NCBI GenBank assembly: GCA_001953115.1
Contig: LSSL01002122.1
Location: 1 to 25,280, forward strand
Length of the DNA: 25,280 nucleotides
Direction: 5' to 3'
Source of the DNA: Smittium mucronatum
Lineage: Eukaryota; Kickxellomycota; Harpellomycetes; Harpellales; Legeriomycetaceae
In this document: piece by piece, positions 10,701 through 21,152 of the stretch
Layout of the letters: each line of letters starts with the position of its first letter
How positions within the stretch are numbered: position 1 is the stretch's first letter
Position numbers and translations under genes: made by a program
The notes under the pieces: model-generated
Databases searched by the model: none
What the model saw: only the letters and a program-made list of their open reading frames with translations
What the model was told of the DNA's origin: nothing

Positions 10701-13550
10701 TTATCAATAATGTTTTATTTCTATTTATTTTTCCATGAAATAATTGAATTTTTTTTCGGAAAAACTATAAAAACGTGCAATTTTTTTAATGTTGAAGTAT
10801 TGGTAAAATCTATTAAAAATTGTAGAAAATATAAATGCGTTTTTCATAAAATAGTGGATGAATTATCAACTTCCTATTCTTGTGAATATTTTTGAATTGA
10901 TATGTATAATGACAGTATTATCATTTTGAGATAATTTTTTACCTCGTAAAAGGTCGATTATCTCCAAAATGCTGAAAAAATATAGGCTCTTACTCCGATT
11001 ATATTTTATTAAGCCAAATAACCTTGTTTTTTTTGTTTTTTTTTATAGTTATTAAATAGCATTTAGTATGGATCCCAGGGAAATTTAATAATTTTTTTAT
11101 TTCTCAAAAATAAATACATTCAGTAAATAGTTTATTTAATAAATTAGATACGATTATAGAAATAAAAATAAGATATTTTAGTTTTATGTTTCATTAATCA
11201 TTAATTTCCCCCAAATACTGCTAATATTATAGACTAATAAAATCCTTATTATTTGAAACCAGTTTAAAACACCAATTTCCTTAAAATAAAGAAAAAAGAA
11301 AAATAATTATTATTTGTTTTAATTTCAATTTATTTATCATAATAAAAAAAGAAATCCTGAATTTCCTGTATTATAAAATTTTACAAAATGAATAAATTAC
11401 AATTTTTTTCACGGAAAATTCACAGCTTTTTAAGTTAAAATAGTAGCTTCTTTAAGCCTAAGTTTTTTATTGGAAAAGCAAAAAATTATGTCATTAATGA
11501 AATTTTAAATATCAGGGGCGATTTTTATTGCTATAACTTTAATATAAAATTGAAGCATATTAATTAAAATTAAAATAACATTGCAAAATAGATAAAATAT
11601 AATATATTATTATCAATCCAATTTGAGTCGAATAAAAAAGGCAAAAAAATCACAAATGGTTGACAAAAATAACCAAACACAAAATCATGTAGCCGCAAAA
11701 TGTAATGAAATAAGTAAATAAATTTACTTATTATTGATATATTATAATGTTATTCATTAATAGAAAAATCCATTAAATATATGACTATTGTGTTTATAAG
11801 TCCTTTTGCCAATTAATAAATATAGGAGTCTTTAGCAATAAATTAGGATGGCCAGTGACGTAAAATAGTTTCTTATCTGCTGTAATTTTTTCTATTATCA
11901 ATTAGTAAGCAGCCATAATTTGTTATCTGGGTTTATTTTAAAATTAAAAAAACGTGATGTTATAAAATTAAATAGGAAACTTTTTAAAAAAATATATTGA
12001 TAAAATTAGTTTCTTTAAAACTATCAGTTTTTACTGCATATTTATAGAAATACCTCATTTAATATTCTAAATTGAATTGTGACAGTAGGATAAGTATAAA
12101 TATTCTTAAAATAAAACAAAACATCATATTCATTATTATAAAATAAAACCAAATAATGAGATATTCTTGGGAATTGTGAAACAGATTTTTAAGAGCGTTG
12201 GATGAATGATATTTAAAAATATTTATAAAAAAAATTCATTTTTTTTAGTTTTTTTGAAATCAATTCTTGTAAATCTTCATTAATCTTTTAATAAAGTTTT
12301 CATAAAAAACATATAAAAATAAAATTACATAGATGATTTTTTTAACCCTATTTAATTGAAAAAAAAATCAATAGTATAGATTTACAATGAGCTAAAAATA
12401 AAATATAAATAATTATGATTTTAATTATGTTTAATTCAAATAAAATTATTTCTTTTTGATCTTTACTAATGGATATATCGATCAATCGTAGATTTTCCGA
12501 AATGATAAGTAAAAAAATAAAACGAATGAAGAAACAAACAAAGTTTACTTGTATTTCATCGGTGCAATCAAAGTTAAGTTAATTAAATTTACCCACTGAA
12601 GCTTAAAATAAAGATAGTTAAATGAGGAAATAATAAATAAAAAATAAATTTCCTAAAAGTTATATGAGGTGAGTAGATTGGAGGGGGATTTTTTAGAGGA
12701 GTTTTAACGTAAATATTTAGTGAACAGGGTTTTTTGATAAAAATAAAAATTCAGTAAATTACAAAGAAAAAATAACCAATATCTTGGATTCTTGTTTTTT
12801 TCATTGATTAAGGGTGATTTAACTTTGCAAAAAAAAAAAGAATAAAAAAACTAATTCTATAGTTCAATTATTCGCTGGAATTGATGCTAATTAATGCACC
12901 TTTTCCTTATTCTGAATTTAGAAATATGATTGAGTATTTGTTTTTTTAGGGGTTTTTTATAAAAAATATGGCAATTAGATAGAGAAAATTTGGGTATTAA
13001 GTAAGCGTGGTAAAACTCGAGATTTTTTTGCATAGAAATATTTTTTTAATCTATTGTCAAAAAATTCTGCGTAAAAAAAAATCTATTGTCGAATTTATAT
13101 ATCTTTTAAAACGGTCGAATTTATCCGTAGATGAAGCATATACTAAGCCAAAAAAATCCACAATAATTTTTATGCTATTAGGTACAATTGGTGAGATAAC
13201 AATAACAAGATTGAAATCAAAATTTTTCCTATGACCATAATTTCAATTTTTGTTTAATGTGGAGTTTATTGGGTATCCTATTATTATTAGATATTTCTCT
13301 CTTTATGCAAAAAAACCCCGATAATGACAAAAAAGTTCATGTGTACTCATTTCTAAACAGGGTTTTGAATAATCAATATCTTTATTATAATAAAAGATTT
13401 TCTTTCCTTCTTTAAATGGATCATCGATTATAAAAATGACGTCTTTTATTATTAGAGAATAGAGAGATGCTTAAGATAATAGAATGTATCGCAAACAATT
13501 TAACTGATGCCTAATTTTTATTTATTTAATGAGTTTCATTGCAGCATTGT
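7713..13550. other. extremely AT-rich gene desert, right arm
   Basis: Same texture as the left arm: dense A/T runs, no recognisable coding sequence and no regular tandem unit. A perfect 8-bp inverted repeat TTACACTT/AAGTGTAA with a 6-base loop is at 10588-10609. The plus strand looks C-richer around 8.3-10.7 kb and G-richer from about 12 kb onward, judged from hand counts of sample lines. Short frames near 10710 and 13007 are low-complexity and lack motifs. Confidence 0.7.
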
Positions 13551-13677
13551 TTCGTTTAAGAATCTATGCCAACTATCGGCGAGGATCTTTTAGGCCAACG
13601 TGTTCATAATATGTTTATTTATATACCCGAAAATATAATAGTGCAATATATTTTCAGCGCTGATAGAAAGATTAAAT

Positions 13678-13734
13678 CTGTATCACGTGAGACATAATGG
13701 TGTGGAATTAAGCCTGAATCACGTGAGAGATAAT
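13678..13734. repeat. 21-bp direct repeat carrying ATCACGTG/TATCACGTG (CACGTG E-box)
   Basis: The 21-base segments 13678-13698 and 13714-13734 match at 19 positions and are offset by 36 bases. Each contains ATCACGTG (13682-13689 and 13718-13725), a perfect match to RTCACRTG, the Cbf1/CDEI-type bHLH site. A third match, ATCACATG, is at 13978-13985. CACGTG is also a common promoter element, so the sites alone do not show function. Confidence 0.6.
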
Positions 13735-14689
13735 AGTACAAGATTTTAGAGATTTCAAGTTATTAATATATCGATAAATTGCTATTGGAGGAAGGCATAG
13801 ATAAATATACTAGCCATTATCTGGGTCAAAAATATGACAAGCCATTATTAATACCATTTATCAACGTATGCTAGTACGTGTTAATTTATTAACTAATATT
13901 GTGATTACAACTCAGGTTTTTTGCGTTTATAGGAAGGTATTGTTTTAGTCCCATCCGATCTGAAAAAGTTAAAATTGATCACATGAGCTATTTTATGAGA
14001 GGTGTTTAATATATGGAGAATTAGAATAAACGATGCATGGTTATTTTATCTCTTTATAATTTTGCTATAAATTATATTTCACTTTCTTAAACCTAAACGC
14101 TACTCAGGATTAACTAGATGCTATCACATTAATACTCCATTTATGGGGGGTTTTTGGAACGATTTTACCGGTTATTAATTTACGAAAAAAAAAACATCAT
14201 GCATGATACCAATTACCAAAGATAAAAGTGGAAATTTTTTTGTCTTTAAAAATTTTCATCTTTTTAGGAGGATTGAATATTGGATAATGCAAAATTTACC
14301 CCTAGCTTTAATATAACTAATGGTGTATTTTATTGATCTCATGATATAATTAAACTTTAAAAATGCTGAGGATGTTAGTGTTTTGTGTAATGAGTGAAAA
14401 ATTAACATCGTTGAAATGAGGTCGGGGGGTTGTATAGAAATGTTTTTTAGCGTTTAATTTGGACCCTAAAGATAAACATATATACTCAAACTAAGAAACG
14501 TCTTTTCTAACACGTTATCCCGGTTTAGTGGCAAATTAATTTTGCTCATAGACCTGAATTATGATTGATACGATTTGGATTTTTGAGAAGGTTTATCTCA
14601 AATCACGTTGAAAGTAAATTTTCAAATGAAAAATCCTCTAGCTTATTTTAATTAAACTAAAAAAGGCATTTTCCCGGAAAGTAAGATCC

Positions 14690-15676
14690 TTCTGTGGCTT
14701 TGATATTAGGGGATATTGTTTTGAACTGGTGCGCTGATTATTTAACACTAAAATAAGAGCCGAGTCATAAAAAAAAAGGTACAAGTTCCAGTAATTTTTC
14801 ACGAGGGGATTTTACTTGGTTAATATTAAAAATTATGTGTGTGGTATTTTGAGAAACAATTCAAAAAATATTTTGCTATCAATGAATGAGGATCAAAAAT
14901 AAAGGTAGTATTTTGATCGACAGAATAAAACTAAGAATATGATGTTTTTTTATCTATTGGAAATTTGCATTAAAAACAAGATACAATCGACACTAAAATT
15001 TAAGCATTTTTATGACCAGAAGGATGATTGTACTCTTTCTATCGCGTATTATTCAGAAGCCAAATTAACAATAAAGATTATCTGGAACTGGCGCCAATCG
15101 TAATAATATAGATTTTCCGTCAAGAGCGATTTCCCACCATTTGGGCATTCTATTCGATACTCGGTTGTGAATAATAAGGCGTTTTCTTATCTGTGAACCA
15201 TTAGATAAACGGTGCTATCCATACAGTTAGCGGGAGTGGAGAGTTTTGTTTTGATACTAACGACATGAAAATTTCGGTAGGACTAGAAGACCTCAATCAA
15301 GTGGCTCATCCATTACCAAATCAGGGATACCCGTGGTTTAGGAATGTCTAGAATATAATGTGGCGTTTTCATTTGGAATCGATACATTTTTGCTAAACTA
15401 ATTGATAATAGGTGTATTATCAATGGGTCGGTATTTTTGGGGATTTCTCAATTCAGGATCTTTAGTTCTCAGTTTTCTTTTCAAAAAAAAAAGTTTAAAT
15501 GTTGTTATTTAGAGCTTGTAAATAATTCCAAAAGCGAACTTGACAGTAAAATCAGTAGATCGTTTATATTTTGAAAACAATCCAAAGTACAATTTGTTGG
15601 TGGCTTGCTGTTTTTGATATCTACCAATGCTTTAGTGTATCATTATTTATTTTGGGCATTTAGATACAAAAGACTG
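14690..15676 (+). pseudogene. possible decayed Ty1/copia-like retroelement fragment
   Basis: Protein-like tracts occur in copia Gag-Pol order but in different frames, broken by stops. Frame 2 near 14693 reads CGFDIRGYCFELVR, loosely like the Gag zinc-knuckle area though without a proper CCHC. Frame 0 near 15111 reads SRAISHHLGILFDTR, which recalls the retropepsin motif D-S-G-A-S-x-H. Frame 1 from 15208 reads NGAIHTVSGSGEFCF, like the strand that follows in copia proteases. Frame 2 from 15641 reads HYLFWAFRYKRL, recalling the pre-integrase H-x-R-L-G-H segment. No reverse transcriptase, integrase D-D-E or LTR was found. The similarity is visual and degenerate, so it may be coincidental. Order and strand agreement are the main support. 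Confidence 0.22.
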
Positions 15677-15766
15677 AACTTATTTAGTATATCTTATTTA
15701 ATTTTAGAATTCTTTTTGTCTGGTCTATTTTGACATATATGAAGAGACTTACTATTTATTTGTCAT

Positions 15767-15780
15767 TTGGCAATTGCCAA
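15767..15780. repeat. 14-bp perfect palindrome TTGGCAATTGCCAA
   Basis: TTGGCAATTGCCAA equals its own reverse complement. It resembles the TTGGC-type half-sites of several DNA-binding proteins, but no neighbouring gene start explains it. Confidence 0.55.
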
Positions 15781-17301
15781 TAATTCAGGTATATATAGCT
15801 GATTTCCCCATATTTGCGTCATTGTAAATGTGCGTTTTAGTAAATCACACACCTGCATTGACAAATCATATACGCGATCTCAGCATTTATTTATTATCTT
15901 CCATTTATAGAAAACGTTGTCACCAAAAATGGTCATGTGAGAAAGTCTCCATGAATTTTTTCATCAGCTTTCCGCTTTTAGAAGCATTAATTTCAAACAA
16001 TATTTATTGTGATTGTTTAAAATGGAAACTGCAATTCAATTTAATAAAACCTATTTCCCAAATAAAAAATTTCTGGTTTATTGTTCGAAACAGCGGCATA
16101 TTTTCGTGTTTTCCAAATCCTTCAAAGCTAGTTTACCGTAAAAATGCCAAATTATAAATTTCCTATTAAAGACATTTAAAGAAAAATAGCATATCATCTA
16201 TTGGTTTCAATAACTGTTTCCGGAAAGAGAATTCTTTAATGTGATCTTATTGGTAGAAAATATCATAAGCATAAAGTAGTAATTTGACAATATAGCTCAC
16301 AATCTCGGCTATTCAACTAAAGAGCTAATTAAATTTTTGATATTGCATTCTAAAGCTTGACTGGATATCGTTGATAAGGTATTTAATGAAATCTCATCAT
16401 GAAATTGACTTAGCTACGTGATTCAATGCCCTCCAATTTTAATGAAAGAAAGAATTGGCCAAATTCAAGATTAAATGGTCAAAAAAAGCGGAGGGGAAAT
16501 TTCAAGTAGGCTATTTTTTTCTCGATTATGCGACTGAAATTTCTTGTCAAAAGAATCCGTTTAAAATTATAGACAATATTAGGAGCTCCATTTATTCTTC
16601 ATTTTAATGCAGTTGGATTCCAGTAAATCATTTTTTGTTTGTTTCTGGAAAATTTGACATTGTAGAGCCAGAATGCCATGGGTAGCATTTATAATCAACA
16701 CAGACAGCCTATAAGCGGTTTACATCCCACCTGCCTGAAAAGATATTTATGGGTCTTGGCCATCTATTTTTTGTGCTACCACTATTTTTGATTGTCTGAA
16801 TATAATAGATTTTGTGCCACCAAATCAAAAATATCCGACTTAGATTTAGAAGTTTTTTTTCTTCGTTTCACAGATTCAATATGTTTTTAGTTAATTCATG
16901 CCGTTATTTTGCTTTCTTTTGCTTTCTTTATATTCCCCAATTTAGCATCAATTTTTTACACAGTCAGTTTAGGTGCATGCATGACTCTCTTTTCCAATCA
17001 GAAATGTGCCAACTCTATATAACATATTAATTAACTCAAAACAGCCTAATATGGTTTATTGAAAGTCAGATGTCACAAATTAACTTTTTCTTGCTTAAAC
17101 TTATATATATATATATCCCTGTTTATCCCATCCCACGACATATTTACTTTCCCTTTTGTAATATTCCCAAACCTATTTTAATGTATTCCTTACTTTTCAT
17201 AGTTTTTTTTTATGCCGCTGTTAACTGAAACATATTATACTCTTTCATACCATAATTACTATTTTTTTATTTTATTCATATTCTCATTTTATCAGCCATT
17301 T

Positions 17302-17310
17302 TATAAATAG
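17302..17310 (+). promoter_or_regulatory. TATA-like element of the cyclin gene
   Basis: TATAAATAG lies 37 bases upstream of the cyclin ATG at 17348. If used as a TATA box, the 5' leader would be very short. Pyrimidine-rich DNA surrounds it. Confidence 0.4.
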
Positions 17311-17347
17311 CATTACACCCCCTTCATTTATTCATAGTATCTCAGAC

Positions 17348-18738
17348 ATGGGCAGAATATATTATGATGCCTTTGAAGATGAAGCATATAAAGATGAAAG
17401 TCCCATTTTTTTTATAGACGGGGATTCGGATTCAATTCATTCTGCGTACGATAATCCAAGAGACTCCCATTTAAAGCAAATAAGTACGCTTCCTTTTGAA
17501 GATATGGATGAGCTTGATGAACTTTCTATCTACAGCCCTGAGTATATTTCTGCTAGTTTAGCATCCCACATATCATTCTCCCCTTTTTCTGAAGGCGATT
17601 GCAAACCAAGCAAATATGCTCAAACAGAGCCCTCATTTCCTAATTACAAAATCCCAATTACACCTCTGAGCTCTCAAATTGATATCCTTAACTTTCGTAG
17701 ATCCAAAAATAATCTTTTCAGAAGTAGAAAAAGGTCTTCCAAGAAAGGGCACTTGAAAGAATATTACTCTGAGTGCACTGATATCAGTGACTCTTATAAC
17801 TCTGAAATTTTAGAAATGAAAGCAAATGAAGTTGAAATCAAGTCCTACATAGACGAGCAAGTTTCGAAAACGGTGGACCTATTTAATGACTTGGCATTTC
17901 AAAATATTCAGGGCGATGGAGGAATCAAACATAACGAAACCCCCAAGAGCACTCATAAAATAGAGGTTGAAATACCCCCTAGCATGTATAACGAAACAAA
18001 AAAAATGGTTTCTTTGTCTAGTATAAAAAAGGATCTGAATATGAATATAAAAAAATTCACAAAAAAAATCGATAGATATCCAGATCAGGATTATTGGAAA
18101 CCCATATCATCCAACTTGAGCAGTAAATATTCAAAAAATTTAACTTCCTTATATTCATATAACATCGATTTTAAAACCGAAAAATTACTTTTATAGAATA
18201 TATTGCATGTAAATTGATTTCCATTGGGAGCTCCAGTCATGACTCGAATCGAGAATTTTATAGTGAAGATTTCTTTATTAAACGAGTTGAAAATATGACG
18301 GAATATATATTTGACATCATTGATTATCTGCACGTAAGTTGCTTTACAGGGGTTTTTCTTTCGGTCTTTGTAAAAAGACTTTCCGAGAGAGTAAAATATG
18401 GAAGACCTTCATTCCCATATAGCCCAAAAGCCCTTTTCATAGCATTATTGTCTCTTTCAGTTAAAATGAGCTCACCCTATGTCGTAAGCTCTGAAAATAT
18501 TTCAATGAGAAGGATCTCAAACTCTACATGTTTAGAATACACGTTAAACGACTTGATGACGATCGAGGTTGGAGTTTTAAAGTTGCTAAAATATAACATT
18601 TGGGTCTCGAAAAGAGATCTAGATAAATTCTATGCAGAACATCCATACGAACTATCGGATGCTATGTTTTCTTTTGTGCAATTTGCCAACAGAATGGAGA
18701 TTCGAAAAAAAAAGCTAAAAGATGGGATGGCTGTTTAA
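17348..18738 (+). CDS. Pho80/Pcl-like cyclin with long N-terminal extension (two exons)
   Basis: Exon 1 is 17348-18122 and exon 2 is 18197-18738. The inferred 74-nt intron starts GTAAAT and ends TTTTATAG, is phase 1, and gives a 438-residue protein. Residues about 275-405 form one cyclin box: FDIIDYL, SPKALFIALLSLSVKMSSPYV, then LNDLMTIEVGVLKLLKYNIWVS. Lys348 and Glu382 sit where cyclins keep the Lys/Glu pair that contacts the kinase. Only one cyclin fold is present, as in Pho80/Pcl cyclins that bind Pho85-type CDKs. The subfamily is not certain. The first 258 residues are unrecognised: acidic start, S/T-P sites (63, 78, 105, 198) that could be phosphorylated, and a basic stretch RSRKRSSKK (125-133) that could be a nuclear signal. 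Without the intron, exon 1 would stop at 18196 after 282 residues and the cyclin would need to begin at the ATG at 18295. I prefer the spliced model because the frames join and the cyclin frame stays open upstream without an ATG. Confidence 0.72.
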
Positions 18739-18810
18739 ATCTAATCCCTTTTATGAACGTGTACATTATCAATAACTGTAAATAATAGCACTCTGTACTT
18801 CTTACTTTAA

Positions 18811-18826
18811 TTTTTTTTAAAAAAAA
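18811..18826. terminator. T8A8 palindrome between convergent genes
   Basis: TTTTTTTTAAAAAAAA is a perfect 16-bp palindrome 73 bases after the cyclin stop and 182 bases beyond the syntaxin stop. In this 269-base convergent gap it may serve 3'-end formation or exclude nucleosomes. The role is inferred from position. Similar T-then-A tracts recur elsewhere in the window. Confidence 0.3.
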
Positions 18827-19007
18827 TACAACTATCATTACTATTATTTTATGTATTATGGCTTGAAGAATTTTTTTCTATTAAAGTTTCCTTTTTGGAG
18901 ATTCAAGGGTGTTACCAGGGTTATTGGATAAATTAAAGTATATTTGAATGAAAGGGTGAAAAATGGAATTATTTTTAAATGTATTATGGAATAAGGATGA
19001 AGAGGAA

Positions 19008-20734
19008 TTATTTTTTTATAACTAGGAAGTAAACCAGAAGGACGATTAGAACGATGACTAAAGTAGACAGAAATATAGCAATCCAGATTTTCTATGACAA
19101 AGAAAATGAAAGGAAGTTAGTAGGAAGGAAGCGTATGAAAAAATATATATGTGTAGGAACCTTTCTAGAGGAGCGTCTAAGAACGATAGCAGTGTCCATT
19201 TCATTATTTGCTCGAACGGTATACTGTTCAGTTGATTGAACAGCATGTTCTATATTGTCGAGCATGGACTGCTGTTTGGTTACCATATCCTCCATTTCGG
19301 AGAACAAGACATTTAGTTCCTAGAATTCAGAGTATAATGATAAGTAGGGTTATAAAAGAGGTTGTGGATAAGGAAGTATGTTACATTGATAGTTTTGCCT
19401 ATTCTGGAAATATCGAGGTTCCTATCTTCGACTTGTTGAAGAACTTTTTTTGATCTGTAAGAGCGCTCAGAGACAAAGCCAGCCTGTTGGAACATATTGG
19501 AGACATTTCCAGAGTCAATAGCATCTTTGATTTCCTGATCAGAAGCGTTTGGGTTAATGACTCTGATTTGTCTTTCTATTCTTGCTTTATATTTCATTTG
19601 GGACTCTCTTTCGACGGATCTGTAGTATTCTATAGTTTCAGAAAACCTTTTAATTAAAGCGGAATATCTCCCCCTGCGCACAGCCAAATCACCAGAATCA
19701 AGGTTAGTTCCGACATTTGAATTATCCAAATCTTTTTTAAATAAATAAAAAAACAAAAGAAAACAGATTAATTGAAAAGGTTTAGTAATGTAATCAGAGA
19801 CAAAGAAGGGTATATTTGAAAGCATCAGATTTTTTTTTAAAAAAATGGAGATGAACAGATAATAAGAAGAGGAGGTTAAAATGAGAATACCAATTAGTTG
19901 AGCACGTATTTTTTTAATTTCGTTATTGATTTCCATACATTGGCGGTCGATTTCAATAGCAGATTCTAATATAAAGTGATTATTTTTTAAAAAAACGATT
20001 ATCATTTATATTGTATTTGTAGTAAAAACAGAGGCATATGTGGTCTTTGTAGTATGATGGATTTTTTTTAAGGGATCGAGAAAAGAAAAGGAAAGGAAAA
20101 AGGTACCCTTTTCTTTTTCGTTGTTTATTGAACTCAGATTCTTGTCATGTAGTTTATGGACATTTCCTACTAAAGTGTTTACTTTGGCAATTCTATCTTC
20201 TATTTCGGAGACCTAAACGATGTGTTATTATTATCAAAGTTATTTCTTTAATGACGTAGCGGTGGTAAAGAGAATGGACGGGTGAGTTTTTTTTTTTTTT
20301 CAGGCAAGGATATCAGAGATTAAATTTATACATAAGTTGGAATAAATACCTTATCGTAGAATATGTTCATTTCGGGTTTCTCTCCGAAATCGACAGCAGT
20401 TTCATGTCGGTGCAACGAGACCTGGGCATAGCTCTCTTTCCTAACCGCCTGTTTGAATGTTAAAGACAAAAAAAAGGGGGAGGGTCATGTAAAGTATATA
20501 TATATATATATAAAGATAATGGAAATACCTCCCCACCCCCTCCACTTTTCAACTTTGAAAGAAGAGTATCTTGTTTGCCAGTTTAAATGCATGCACACAA
20601 AGCAATACAACCGCAGACTCAAAAAGACTCACATATAGATTTATTTCAAATGAGTGGGGGTACTATAAGGAGGGGAGGGGGGGAGTATTTATTAAAATAA
20701 TTACCCTTAGCTCTTCGTATCTGTCATTACTCAT
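19008..20734 (-). CDS. plasma-membrane-type syntaxin (Qa-SNARE, Sso1/2-like), seven exons
   Basis: Inferred minus-strand exons are 20734-20705, 20448-20350, 20212-20107, 19965-19891, 19731-19385, 19319-19161 and 19091-19008. Introns are 256, 137, 141, 159, 65 and 69 nt, all GT-AG, and the frames join to give 299 residues (yeast Sso1 is 290). Residues about 44-165 form the helical Habc region (VSEIEDRIAKVNTLVGNV, SAIEIDRQCMEINNEIKKI). The linker has VERESQMKYKARIERQ and INPNASDQEIKDAIDSG, typical of exocytic syntaxins. The SNARE motif spans about 212-270 (KTINELNVLFSEMEDMV, then QQSMLDNIEHAVQ), with Gln235 as the likely zero-layer residue. RRSSRKK and a tail anchor (274-297) follow, ending VIKK. 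By family it pairs with SNAP25/Sec9 and synaptobrevin to fuse secretory vesicles at the cell surface. Branch-site-like CTACTAAC in the last intron and TACTAAAC in intron 4 support the joins. The last donor (GTTCCT) is atypical. Confidence 0.92.
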
Positions 20735-21152
20735 ACTTGATTATACAAAATTTTAAAATATAAGATATAAAAGATGAATTTCAGCTAAAATATGCAATAT
20801 AATAAAGGAGGGAAAAAAAGTCTAGAATCTAGATAATTTTCTTCCCCAATTTACAAAAGATTGTCTAAAAAAAAAAGACAGACTAATTCTGTTCTTTTGG
20901 GAGAAAATGACATGGGTATGGAATTCGTCTATTCTTTCTGCCATTTTTGTGTCTACATTTTTTTAAAAAAAAGAAAACTCAGTTGTAATATAGAAAGAAT
21001 GGATGGAGATTGATAGTATCCAAAAGCGGATATTATTTCAAGACATTTTTTAATAATTGGCGACTATATTGCTCCCAGACATTTACGCGTAATTAAAGCT
21101 TTTGTTTCTGTCATGTGTTTTGGCAGCCAATTGGAATGGTGGATGGGTGGTC

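Larger units (their letters stand above)
13551..17300. other. intergenic region of intermediate composition upstream of the cyclin gene
   Basis: GC rises here compared with the desert. No intact gene is seen. Protein-like tracts in all three plus-strand frames cluster between about 13.57 and 15.7 kb; the most suggestive part is listed separately as a possible retroelement relic. Other items are a CACGTG-bearing direct repeat (13678-13734), a third related site ATCACATG (13978-13985) and a 14-bp perfect palindrome (15767-15780). A 109-codon ATG frame at 15828-16157 has no recognisable domain. The last few hundred bases before 17300 are pyrimidine-rich and probably form the cyclin promoter. Confidence 0.55.

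Noticed and set aside
15828..16157. 109-codon ATG frame on the plus strand
   Set aside because: No recognisable motif. I looked for integrase or RT features that would continue the possible copia relic and found none.
18295..18738. Cyclin as a separate gene starting at the ATG at 18295
   Set aside because: Kept as an alternative only. That start would trim the N-terminal helix, while a phase-compatible GT-AG intron joins it to the upstream frame.
19058..19453. Small overlapping frames on both strands inside the syntaxin gene
   Set aside because: They are shadows of the spliced syntaxin exons 5-7 in other frames, or exon plus retained intron.
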